Positions 25,201-32,767 of a DNA stretch of 64,000 nt are shown here, in pieces; the stretch's first letter is position 1, and every line of letters starts with the position of its first letter. Both the position numbers and the translations under genes were made by a program. Source of the DNA: Klenkia taihuensis (lineage in GTDB: Bacteria; Actinomycetota; Actinomycetes; Mycobacteriales; Geodermatophilaceae); assembly GCF_900112525.1 (NCBI RefSeq), contig NZ_FOMD01000005.1, positions 109,963 to 173,962 on the forward strand, given 5' to 3'. The notes beneath the pieces were generated by a model. It was not told where the DNA came from. It did no database searches and saw only the letters and a list, made by a program, of their open reading frames with translations.

Positions 25201-27092
25201 AGAGCTGGGAGGACGACGACCAGCAGGACCTCGACGTCATCCCCGAGAACAACGACCGCCTAGAGCGCCAAAAGGCCCTGCCCATCCAGGTCATTGTCGG
25301 AAACCCGCCTTACTCCGTAGGGCAGGAATCCGCCAACGACGACAATGCCAACGAGAAGTATCCCACTCTGGACGGCGAAATCGAGCGGACTTACGTCGCT
25401 CGGTCCGCCTCCACGTCCATGCGCTCGATGTATGACTCATATGTTCGGGCCATCAAGTGGGCAACGCTTCGCATCAGAGATCGCGGCATCATTGCTTTTG
25501 TCACGAATGGAGGATTCCTGGACTCTAATGCTGCGGATGGCATGCGACTGACGCTAGCGCAAGAATTCTCGACAATCTATATTTTTAATTTGCGCGGCAA
25601 TCAGCGCACCGCAGGCGAGATAGCTCGTCGAGAGGGCGGCAAGATTTTCGGCGGAGGCAGCCGCGCCACGGTCGCCATCACCGTACTTGTTAGGAACCCA
25701 ATCGATTCAGGACCCGCATCAATTCGCTATAGTGACGTTGGCGAATACCTCAGTCGAGAGGCGAAACTTCTGCAGGTTAGTGCGGAAGTCAGCATTGGAC
25801 AGATGGCGTCTTCCCCCGTCAATCCGAACGACTTTGGCGACTGGTTTAGCCAGCGCACGGAAGACTTTGATCAGTTTCTGCCGATCGGCGATGTGACATC
25901 GGCACGGATTTTTGATAAGACCACGTACGGGATCGTTACGAACCGTGATGTCTGGGTGACGGGCTTCTCACGCTCGAAGGTGCTGGCACAAGTGGACAAA
26001 CTCGTGGCTACCTTCAATGAATCGCTGGGGCTTCACGCGCCCGACGACCCAACGCTCATAAGTTGGTCGCGATCCCTACGCGCGCGTCACGGGAGGGGGC
26101 GCCCACTGCCGCCAACTGAATCCGTGAAATTACGCCCCTCCTTGTATAGGCCTTTCACGAAAACGCATCTGTACTTCGACCCCAATCTGAACGAGGTTCA
26201 GTATCAGAACCCCGCTCTTTTCCCCACAGCCCAGTTGCCGAACTTGACGATTCTCAATGTAACTCCCCAAGGTAGAACTCCGTTCTCAACTCTAATCGCC
26301 GACTCAATCCCAAATCTTGGCCTTTTCGTTGACCCGTGTCGCTCCTTCTCGCGTTGGCGATACGAACCAGTTGATAGTGCGCACATGTTCCACGTCGGCG
26401 AGGGTGAAGTTTTCGGTGGCCATCGACGAATCGACAACATCACCGATGAGGCGCTGGCGCTTTTCGCTGCCGCCTACCCAAGGGACACGGTCACGAAGGA
26501 CGACATCTTTTACTACGTGTACGGTCTTTTGCATTCCACCGACTACCGGCAGATTTACGCAGCGGATCTAAAGAAGGTACTCCCCCGTATTCCGTTCGCT
26601 GCTGACTTCCGGGCATTCGCCGAGTCCGGCCGGACACTGTCGGAGTTGCATCTGGGCTACGAGGCCGTCGAGCCGCACCCGCTCGACGGCCTCGACGTCA
26701 ACGGGCCCGGCGGCGACGCCGACTACGGGTTCTTCGCCGTCGGCAAGAAGATGACCTTCGGTAAGCCGTCGCCTGCGCAGAAGGCCTCCGGGGAGAAGCG
26801 CGACCGGTCGGTCATCCACTACAACGACCACATCACCCTGCGGGGGATCCCCGAGGAGGCTTACCGGTACACCCTGGGAAGCCGGTCTGCGATCGAGTGG
26901 ATCATCGACCGCTACTGGGTCAAGACCGACAAGGCGTCCGGGATCGTCAACGACCCCAACGATTGGTCCCGCGAGGTCGGCGATCCCCGGTACATCCTCG
27001 ACCTGCTCGCCCGCATCGTCACCGTGTCCCTCCGCACGATGCAGGTTGTCGATGGGCTTCCGTCCCTCGATGTCATAGCCGCACAGGCATGA
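22299..27092 (+). CDS. Type ISP single-chain restriction-modification enzyme (LlaGI/LlaBIII-like)
   Basis: About 1597 residues from the ATG at 22299 (a GTG at 22308 is also possible), close to the roughly 1570 of LlaGI and LlaBIII. Domain order matches that family. An Mrr-like nuclease comes first (E30, D68 in DTGID, QCK at 83-85). A superfamily 2 helicase-translocase follows (Walker A ACGTGKT near 193; DEAH near 322). Then come a helical coupler, an N6-adenine methylase (DPFTGTGTF near 896; NPPY near 1001) and a target-recognition region (about 1020-1430). These enzymes methylate one strand, translocate, and cut after head-on collision. The base composition of about 25330-26580, the recognition region, is much AT-richer than the flanking domains, suggesting specificity swapping. 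It is followed by a DUF726-like hydrolase gene 37 bases on. Confidence 0.93.
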   Translation: MHRVTGTIHAVLDQLRSTALDERDKGDKFERLIRAYLTSDPEWTAKFSDVWLWSDWPDRANRPDTGIDLVAANADDGALTAIQCKFYAPGRTVAKADIDSFISASAKAEFTRRIVFDTAAGWSANAEETLEGVAQRVDIGYLEGAAIDWDAFSWHTPEVVVPTGKKALRPHQQAALDDVRAGLASRDRGQLVMACGTGKTFTSLRIAEELAGPGKTVLFCVPSIQLLSQSLREWMANAEVDIRSFAVCSDVRVGRVRSDDADQSVIDLAEPASTSPEKLLARFNTGKHSAARMRVVFCTYQSIDVVIAAQAQGLPAFDLVICDEAHRTTGVTLADGDDSAFVKVHDATALKATKRLYMTATPRVFGDEVKRKATESDAVLADMGDEATFGPELHRLGFGQAVEADLLTDYKVLVLAVDEKYVAENFQQAMAHTGEIQLDQAAKLIGCWNGLAKNFGSNVTHAQDDDSRPVSTAPMRTAVAFAQHIKASKAAAAAFPDLADRALIDAPDDRPKLRIQAAHVDGTMGVHERNTHLAWLKEPAPDGVCRVLTNARCLSEGVDVPSLDAVLFLTPRGSQVDVVQSVGRVMRKAPGKELGYIVLPVVVPAGVAPEEALRDNERYKVVWQVLQALRSHDDRFHALVNQIELNKHRPDKLEIVTVTNPDDGDGGAEIPGPVEPGKKTPEQLLMEFPADQFRDAMYARIVAKVGERRYWESWAKDIAAIAEAHVARIKGLLAAGGPAADEFAHFVAGLRGNLNDSITDDAAVDMLAQHLITRPVFEALFAQSSFIAGNPVGRVMENMLTVLDEHALGAENETLEGFYDSVRRRIAGIDNAAGKQRVLVELYDKFFATAFPKTVAKLGIVYTPVEIVDFILRSADDVLRTEFGQGLTDEGVHVLDPFTGTGTFIVRLLQLGLITPHDLARKYAAELHANEILLLAYYIAAANIEATYEELSGAAAPFPGLVLTDSFQSWEDDDQQDLDVIPENNDRLERQKALPIQVIVGNPPYSVGQESANDDNANEKYPTLDGEIERTYVARSASTSMRSMYDSYVRAIKWATLRIRDRGIIAFVTNGGFLDSNAADGMRLTLAQEFSTIYIFNLRGNQRTAGEIARREGGKIFGGGSRATVAITVLVRNPIDSGPASIRYSDVGEYLSREAKLLQVSAEVSIGQMASSPVNPNDFGDWFSQRTEDFDQFLPIGDVTSARIFDKTTYGIVTNRDVWVTGFSRSKVLAQVDKLVATFNESLGLHAPDDPTLISWSRSLRARHGRGRPLPPTESVKLRPSLYRPFTKTHLYFDPNLNEVQYQNPALFPTAQLPNLTILNVTPQGRTPFSTLIADSIPNLGLFVDPCRSFSRWRYEPVDSAHMFHVGEGEVFGGHRRIDNITDEALALFAAAYPRDTVTKDDIFYYVYGLLHSTDYRQIYAADLKKVLPRIPFAADFRAFAESGRTLSELHLGYEAVEPHPLDGLDVNGPGGDADYGFFAVGKKMTFGKPSPAQKASGEKRDRSVIHYNDHITLRGIPEEAYRYTLGSRSAIEWIIDRYWVKTDKASGIVNDPNDWSREVGDPRYILDLLARIVTVSLRTMQVVDGLPSLDVIAAQA

Positions 27093-27129
27093 CCTGCAGC
27101 TTGCTCGCCCACACAGGAGGGAGAGTCTG

Positions 27130-28749
27130 ATGGCCGAGTTGGTGTATCGCCCGCACGGGAGGGGTTTCGAGGTACAGCTGACGTCCGCCGAGCACGACCT
27201 CATCGCCCGTGGCGCGGGGCCAGATGACGCGGACCCCTTCATCGACGGAAGCCCACGGCTGCTCGACAACGTGGCGTTGGTCGCCCTTGTCCTCGGGTTC
27301 GCGGCCAACGAGCTCGGCTACCGCCGATCCCGCTCCCCAGAGAAGCGGGCCGGCCATCGGGAAGCGGCCGACGTGGAGCACCAGGACGCTCTGGCTCTTG
27401 CCGACCTGGCCGCGCGGCTATCCGACCGGTCGGTCACGGCCTGGTGCTCGGGGTGCTTCGGCAAGACCGAGCACCGATACGTCGAAGGTGCGGATCGCCC
27501 GCTGCGAACCTATCTGTGCGTGGCCTGCGGGACCCCGAATGTCGAGTGTGCGGCACTGGGGTGCGCTCACCGCTCGGTCATCAGGCCACGCGCCACCATC
27601 CGAGTCGCGTTCTGCGCTGAGCACCGTCACGTCATTCCTGGCTTCGAGAAGCTGGAGGCGCGTTTCGACACGCTCGCCGACTACCGGAGCAGCCTCGAGT
27701 TCGAGTCCCGGAACATGGAACGCATCAGCAAGGTCGCGGCCGGAACGATCGGTGCGGCAGCTGTGGTCGCCCCGCTCGCGTTCTTCGCAGCACCAGCCCT
27801 CGGCGCTGCCCTGGGCAGCTCCATGTTCGGCGGTTCCCTGACCGGAGCGGCAGCCACCAGCCACGGCTTGGCTATGCTGGGCGGTGGCGCCATCGCTTCC
27901 GGAGGCTTGGGCATGGCCGGGGGCACGGCCGTAGTCACCGCAACCGGTACCGCACTCGGCGGAGCCCTCGGAGCAGCAACGGTCTCGTCCTATGCAGGGG
28001 CCGACTCGTCGTTCTCCATCGAGCTCGTCCGGTCCGGACCCGGTATCCCGGTCGTCTTCGCTACCGGCTTCCTGACCCAGGGCGTATCCGCCTGGACGTC
28101 TTGGCAACGGCTGATCGACACCCAGTACCCCGACTCACCCGTGTACCAGGTCCACTGGGGCGCCAAGGAGCTCAAGGACCTCGGCGCAGTCCTTCTGTCC
28201 GCCGGCGGCAAGGCCGCGGTCAAGGCGATGCTGCTGCAAGGAGCCCGACGCGGCAGCAAGCTGGCGAGCCTGCCCGGTTTCGGCTGGCTCATGGCGGCCC
28301 ACGACGTGGCGACCAACCCCTGGTCGGTCGCCAAGACCCGTGCCGGCATGACCGGAGCGATGCTGGCCGACCTGATCGCCCGGAGCACGGAGGGCCCCTA
28401 CGTGCTCATGGGACACAGCCTGGGCGCCCGAGTCATGGTCACCGCCGCGGAGGCACTGGCCACCAAGCCCGGTCCGAAACGGGTCGAGACGATGCATTTG
28501 CTGGGTGCTGCCGTCGGCCGCAAGGACCAGTGGCACGACCTCGACTCCGCCGTCCAGGGCACGGTATGGAACTACTGGTCCAGCAACGATGCTGTGCTGG
28601 AGTGGGTCTATCGGCTGGCGGAACTCGGCGAGTCCGCAATCGGGCACTCGGGCATGGGATCTCGTCGGCCAGGGATGAAGGATAGGAACGTCAGCGCACT
28701 TGTTCCCGGCCACTCTGCATATGTCGCTTCGGTCAAGTTGCAGCCGTAA
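27130..28749 (+). CDS. DUF726-like alpha/beta-hydrolase with zinc-ribbon-like N-terminus
   Basis: 539 residues with a good ribosome site (GGAGGGAGAG) 37 bases after the type ISP stop, so probably cotranscribed. The N-terminal region has paired cysteines (C106/C109, C130/C133, C140/C145, C162 with H165) suggesting metal binding. A Gly/Ala-rich, probably membrane-inserting stretch spans about residues 204-285. The C-terminal half has the lipase-like nucleophile elbow GHSLGAR (S430), preceded by PVVFATGFLTQG and VHWGAKEL, as in DUF726/TMCO4-like hydrolases. No substrate is known to me. Its location makes it an accessory or independent effector candidate in the island. Confidence 0.68.
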   Translation: MAELVYRPHGRGFEVQLTSAEHDLIARGAGPDDADPFIDGSPRLLDNVALVALVLGFAANELGYRRSRSPEKRAGHREAADVEHQDALALADLAARLSDRSVTAWCSGCFGKTEHRYVEGADRPLRTYLCVACGTPNVECAALGCAHRSVIRPRATIRVAFCAEHRHVIPGFEKLEARFDTLADYRSSLEFESRNMERISKVAAGTIGAAAVVAPLAFFAAPALGAALGSSMFGGSLTGAAATSHGLAMLGGGAIASGGLGMAGGTAVVTATGTALGGALGAATVSSYAGADSSFSIELVRSGPGIPVVFATGFLTQGVSAWTSWQRLIDTQYPDSPVYQVHWGAKELKDLGAVLLSAGGKAAVKAMLLQGARRGSKLASLPGFGWLMAAHDVATNPWSVAKTRAGMTGAMLADLIARSTEGPYVLMGHSLGARVMVTAAEALATKPGPKRVETMHLLGAAVGRKDQWHDLDSAVQGTVWNYWSSNDAVLEWVYRLAELGESAIGHSGMGSRRPGMKDRNVSALVPGHSAYVASVKLQP

Positions 28750-28863
28750 GGGAATGCTGGATTCGGTGCGCTGCTCGCATTTCCGGCCCCCTCGGAACGG
28801 TCGAGCCGTCGGGCCCCCATTGCTACCAGTGCGTGCGGCAGTCCCATCCGTCGTCGACACCCC

Positions 28864-29514
28864 TTACAGGCGGCCAGTGAACAGTCCGTGCTCGACGGCG
28901 TCCCCGCTGACACCGTGCTCGGCGGCGAGGGCTTCGGCGCGATGCAGGTAGCGCTCATAGGTGACCGACCCCCAGCCATAGGACCCGATGTTCCACGGTG
29001 GATCCATGTGCCCGAACGCTGCGGCGACCTTGCGGTCCAGGATCAGCGGCCGCCGCGGCAGGTCAGCGCCGGTGAAGTACAGGTACTTGGTGAAGAACGC
29101 GGGCCCCAGGTAGGCGACCGCGTTCGGTCCGCCTCGGGTCATCGACGCGTACGCAGCCACCGGCCCCTCAGTGGCCATCACCTCGTCGACCCGCGCCAGC
29201 CGCTCAGCCACCACCGTCAGCGGCGTGCGCGTGAACGTGCGCGCTCTGCGGCCCACCAGGAAGGCCGACGGCCCGGTCCCCCACAGATAGCAGCCCAGCA
29301 GCAGGCCCACTCGCCCCTCCGGCGAGTGGGCCGCGGCCGCGAGGTCGAACAGGTCCTGGCGGGTCACCCGCTGATAACCCGGATGACCAGGCGCCCCCGG
29401 CAACCGCACCAGGGACTGTGGCCACCACTCCCCCGGCACGTACCGCTCCCACCATGAAGCCCGAAAATCCACCGCCTGCGCCATCACCTGTTCCTGACTC
29501 GCCAACTCCACCAT
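28864..29514 (-). CDS. 8-oxoguanine DNA glycosylase OGG-fold protein
   Basis: About 216 residues from the ATG at 29514; the frame extends to 29691 but that part looks non-coding. It resembles the small actinobacterial OGG-fold family: a tryptophan-rich N-terminus (SWWERYVPGEWWP), the helix DLFDLAAAAHSPEGRVGLLLG, then CYLWGTGPSAFLVGRRAR, and PLILDRKVAAAF, whose lysine-aspartate pairing would be in the place of glycosylase active-site residues. Whether it excises bases is unknown; relatives have been noted in conflict-system contexts. It lies on the same strand as the PD-(D/E)XK gene at 29855. Confidence 0.6.
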   Translation of the reverse strand: MVELASQEQVMAQAVDFRASWWERYVPGEWWPQSLVRLPGAPGHPGYQRVTRQDLFDLAAAAHSPEGRVGLLLGCYLWGTGPSAFLVGRRARTFTRTPLTVVAERLARVDEVMATEGPVAAYASMTRGGPNAVAYLGPAFFTKYLYFTGADLPRRPLILDRKVAAAFGHMDPPWNIGSYGWGSVTYERYLHRAEALAAEHGVSGDAVEHGLFTGRL

Positions 29515-29854
29515 CACGGCAGCCTGACACAACCCCCGCGCGGCGGGCCGGGACACCCGAGCAGGCCCCGGCGCGCCCAATTCGCCCTGCACGTGGTCGA
29601 TTTCGGCACCGCACGACCACCGGGTTGTCGACCTCCACTTCAAAGGCGGCACAGTGCCGTTGAAGATGGACCGAGCTTGAGCGGACCGCATTGAGCACTG
29701 ACTCCCTTGACTGGAATACGGAGACGTCGGCAGTCACCCGAACCAGCGGTCGGTCCATTCCCCTCGCCGAGTCAGAGCGCGCCTGGACACCCCGGCCATT
29801 GTCGGCAGATCGAACCATCCACCGCCGAGCCGGGAATCGCCTCTGGAGCCCGGG
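29515..29854. other. Region without a supported gene
   Basis: About 340 bases between the OGG-fold gene and the PD-(D/E)XK gene on the minus strand. Overlapping frames exist in several directions, but each is low-complexity or proline/arginine-rich. No hairpin stands out. One minus-strand frame reads FEVEVDNPVVVRCRNRP around 29600-29650 and could be a remnant, without recognisable identity. Confidence 0.35.
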
Positions 29855-30628
29855 TCACTCACTTAGGCACAGCGGCAGGTATGACTCCGGTCGGCGCGGC
29901 CCCCGCCACGGCACGCGCAGCATTCGGAGCAGCAGGTCTGCCCACGGCTCATCCTCTGGCGCGAACACCCCCCGACCGAGATGGGGCCGCAGGAACTCAG
30001 CAGTTTCCGCGTGCCGGGTCGTCTTCCAGGATTCCGCGGTGTGTGCACCCACGTACGCCGACTGCGCCGTCGCGGTCGCCGACCCCGTCCAGAACACCCA
30101 GGTTGCTGCACCAGCAGCGACCAGCTGCAGGTCGAACGGCACCCACCGGCCGTGAAAGACCGCATACGAGTCAAGCTGCCAGAGCTCGGGATCGAGTGCC
30201 AGCTCCTGGTGAAAGTCCACCCCCGGCGAGAGCGTTAGATCTGGCGTGCAACGCGCTAGCAGCCGCGCCAGGCTCGATGCCTGCGACGGCCCACCGTCCA
30301 GCTTGTTCTCGACCACCAGAACGATGTCGCCGCGCTCGTCGTACAGCGCAAGATCGGGTCCGAATGATGTCCAGATCGCTGCCGCGGTGAGAGGCCCATG
30401 GGCGGCCACTCGGCGGAGCACCTCCCGGCGCTGACCCGCCAGCAGCGCTGCGACCATCACCCGCCGCGTCGTGACCGAGCCATCCCGCAGCAACCTGTAC
30501 AGCACCGCGGTTACGTAGTCCTCCGCCCGGCATGACCGAGCATGCCCGAACGCCGCCTGCACATCTCGCCACGTCGCGGTCCCCGACACGAGGTCCGACG
30601 GATCCGGCAGCTTCAACACGGCCAACAC
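29855..30628 (-). CDS. PD-(D/E)XK nuclease-like protein, 257 aa
   Basis: SFGPDLALYDERGD followed by VLVVENKLDGG gives P91-D92 and E107-X-K109, then Q116 on the next helix: the complete restriction-endonuclease-fold signature. A helical N-terminus (residues 20-75) and a C-terminal alpha/beta part surround it. The GTG at 30628 is used; GTG at 30619 has better spacing from GGGAGGGA. Proteins of this shape occur as orphan nucleases in defence islands. Neither methylase nor helicase is adjacent; the nearest same-strand gene is the OGG-fold protein downstream. Confidence 0.62.
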   Translation of the reverse strand: MLAVLKLPDPSDLVSGTATWRDVQAAFGHARSCRAEDYVTAVLYRLLRDGSVTTRRVMVAALLAGQRREVLRRVAAHGPLTAAAIWTSFGPDLALYDERGDIVLVVENKLDGGPSQASSLARLLARCTPDLTLSPGVDFHQELALDPELWQLDSYAVFHGRWVPFDLQLVAAGAATWVFWTGSATATAQSAYVGAHTAESWKTTRHAETAEFLRPHLGRGVFAPEDEPWADLLLRMLRVPWRGPRRPESYLPLCLSE

Positions 30629-30662
30629 TCCCTCCCGGCGCAGGCCACAATGACCTGACCCG

Positions 30663-31127
30663 ATGAGCGTGAGCCATGGAACGGCCCGAGACTTTTCCCG
30701 GCGCTATTCTGATCCGGTGGGCCGACGCCGCGCCGCGCCGCAGCTAGACGACGCCAGCGCCCTCGCAGCACTGCAGGCCGCCCACTCCACCGCAGCGGCG
30801 ATAGCGCGTGAGCTCGCTGTCAGCGAACGATCGGTCCGGCGGGCCCTGGCCTACCACGACCTGAAGCCCGCACCAGGAGGCCGTCCTGTCCAGTATCCGC
30901 AGCTGGAAGCTTTGATAGGTGGAATCTCGCACGGACCGCGAGACCGTGCGCTGCCCGGCGAGCACCAGCGGGTTGCGAACAAGCTCACCGCGGAACTGAG
31001 CGCCAACGCCACGCGCCGCGGAGAAGCCCCACCGGCGCCAGTAGTAAAAGAGGCCGTCCGCCGCGCAGCCTCACGCCGGCTCAAAGGAAAGACGCGCAGG
31101 GCTTCAAGAAAATGGCCAGCAAGCTAA
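30663..31127 (+). CDS. Small HTH protein
   Basis: 154 residues from the ATG at 30663, or 136 from the GTG at 30717. Residues about 38-62 (STAAAIARELAVSERSVRRAL) are a helix-turn-helix of the resolvase/transposase kind. The C-terminal third is very basic (RRAASRRLKGKTRRASRKW), and its last 47 bases overlap the remnant of the TIR gene on the other strand, so the tail may be an artefact of decay. It may be a regulator or a fragment of a mobile element's DNA-binding protein. Confidence 0.4.
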   Translation: MSVSHGTARDFSRRYSDPVGRRRAAPQLDDASALAALQAAHSTAAAIARELAVSERSVRRALAYHDLKPAPGGRPVQYPQLEALIGGISHGPRDRALPGEHQRVANKLTAELSANATRRGEAPPAPVVKEAVRRAASRRLKGKTRRASRKWPAS

Positions 31128-31395
31128 AAGACACGACGTTCGCTGCTGCGACCGCATTCGGCCCGTACCGCGTCCAATCGATGTCGATGTCGTTGCTGTG
31201 GAAGATGTCCGCATCGGCGTCTATCCGGTGTTCGCGTAGCACCGTGACGAGCATCCTCACCTACTCGCGCCATTCGCCATCAGCCCGATCAGCTAGGTCG
31301 ACGTCCTCCGTCTTGCCTGCCGCATCACTCGCGTGGGACCAGCTCGCAAAAACACGGCGCGGGCGGGCGGGGTCCGGACGTTGATCCGCAGCCAT
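31081..31395 (-). pseudogene. TIR/SEFIR-domain gene broken by an in-frame stop
   Basis: Reading the minus strand from the ATG at 31395 gives a short leader, then VFASWSHASDAAG, then EWRE and a TAG at 31263-31261. The same frame continues after the stop with VRMLVTVLREHRIDADADIF, HSNDIDIDWTRYGP and NAVAAANVV before losing similarity and ending at a stop at 31083-31081. The (V/I)F-S-W/Y-SH start, the GIDAD-D-F strand and the W-YGP segment are the hallmarks of bacterial TIR/SEFIR domains that signal or destroy NAD in defence. No effector domain follows, so the gene is both interrupted and truncated. It is too short and broken to be seen as a simple open frame. Confidence 0.7.
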
Positions 31396-31486
31396 GGGCG
31401 AACGCTAATGCCTCGACCCCCGCGCTCCCCTGCCGCCATGATGAATGCGTGTTCACGCATGTCATGGTCATTGGCTGGTGGCGGTG

Positions 31487-32071
31487 ATGGGCTATGCCGA
31501 CGATCCGGTGGAGTACGAGCGGCAGCTCCGGGCGAAGTTGTCGCCCGAGCGCATCCGGGCCACGCTTGCCTTCTCGGGTCTTTATCAGCTGACTCACGAG
31601 CTGATGAAGCAGACCGTCCTGGAGGACGTGAAGGCCTTCTTCGGCTATGTATCCGTGGGCGATGGCACCTGGTGGACCGGCGTGCAAGGACAAGCCGACT
31701 ATCAGAGATCGGTACTTGACCTTGCACCCAAGAACCGGTTCACAGCGTCTTTGCTGTGGTTGCAAGCGATGGGAGCGCTGACCGGCGACCAGGTGACACG
31801 CCTTGACCAGATTGCCGCGCACAGGCACGACCTGACCCACGAGCTGCAGAAGTACCTGGTCGATGTTGACCACGAGCCTGACGTGGAACTGTTCACCGAT
31901 GCTCTGACGATCCTGACAGCCATCCACCGGTTCTGGATCGAGGTCGAGCGAGACACGGGCGCATTCGAGGACCACGGTGACATCGACATCGACGATGTCG
32001 TGCCCCTCTCGCTGATGTTCCTACAGACCTGCATCGACGCATACCTCGATGGCCACGCGAAGGCCGAATGA
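31487..32071 (+). CDS. HEPN-like (AbiU2-type) hypothetical protein
   Basis: About 194 residues from the ATG at 31487, an almost entirely helical protein. It contains AAHRHDLTHEL, an R-X4-H motif (R113, H118) in the place and helical setting typical of HEPN ribonucleases, and THELMKQTVLEDVKAFF as the preceding helix. Similar proteins are annotated AbiU2-like in phage-abortive systems. RNase activity is inference. Composition is less GC-rich than the core genes. It lies between the TIR remnant and the excisionase. Confidence 0.5.
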   Translation: MGYADDPVEYERQLRAKLSPERIRATLAFSGLYQLTHELMKQTVLEDVKAFFGYVSVGDGTWWTGVQGQADYQRSVLDLAPKNRFTASLLWLQAMGALTGDQVTRLDQIAAHRHDLTHELQKYLVDVDHEPDVELFTDALTILTAIHRFWIEVERDTGAFEDHGDIDIDDVVPLSLMFLQTCIDAYLDGHAKAE

Positions 32072-32481
32072 GACCTGCGAGATTCCTTGGCCGTAAACAC
32101 CCGAGCGATGGGAGTGCTGCGCGTCAGCTCCGCCGATGTTCGCGCCCAGCTGACCCAGCTGCGCGTCCAAAAAGGAACAAGATGCCGGGAGTGACCGGCG
32201 CGTCATCGCCCCGCGAGAGTCAGAACTGTCCCGGGCGTCTCGTGATACTGATCTTGATACTGCAGGCCGGGAATCTGAGCGCACCTGGACGCATCTGTAT
32301 GCCGATGGACGATGTGCCGGATGAACCGAACGTGCAGCTCATCGCCTCGTGGGGCGTCTGGATGCCCTACAGACCTTCGGAGTTCAAGTCATCCGCCCGC
32401 TGACCGCTGTCAGTAGGAGCGCTCGAGCCACCACCTACTGAGGTCGACAGCGGACCGCGCCGACCGACGACGAGGGCTCAC
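32072..32481. other. Region without a confident gene before the excisionase
   Basis: About 410 bases. A short plus-strand frame near 32107-32203 reads MGVLRVSSADVRAQLTQL and looks coding-like but stops after about 30 codons, and another ends at 32403. These may be remnants. The excisionase promoter is expected in the last 100 bases. Confidence 0.3.
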
Positions 32482-32694
32482 ATGACCACTGCGAATCAGA
32501 CCGAGGAAGTTGCGGTCGAGTCCCCCATGCTGCTGACGACACGTGATGCAGCCACCGTCCTGAGCATCAGCCGGACTACCCTTTACGGGCTCATCGCCGA
32601 GGGAGCAATCCGGCCTGTGCACATCGGTCGGAGCTGCCGTGTGTCCACAACCGAGCTCCGCCGCTATGTCGACCAGCTCCAGGCTGCGTCTTAG
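32482..32694 (+). CDS. Excisionase-type MerR-like DNA-binding protein
   Basis: 70 residues. LLTTRDAATVLSISRTTLY followed by GLIAEGAIRPVHIGRSCRV is the canonical excisionase/helix_turn_helix_17 layout: a helix-turn-helix, a wing, and a final helix (ELRRYVDQL). It directs the integrase toward excision or controls its expression. It lies 73 bases upstream of the integrase gene in the same direction. Confidence 0.88.
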   Translation: MTTANQTEEVAVESPMLLTTRDAATVLSISRTTLYGLIAEGAIRPVHIGRSCRVSTTELRRYVDQLQAAS

Positions 32695-32767
32695 ACCCAG
32701 TTGGGACCGGGCAGCAGGTCGCCACCCGGTACGCAGGGCGGCGTAGCAGAGGTGGAGTGACCGGCAC

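Noticed and set aside
29204..29818. Minus-strand frame extending upstream across the OGG-fold gene start
   Set aside because: It is in a different frame from the OGG-fold gene, and its overlap with that gene is a shadow; the non-overlapping part has no recognisable motif.
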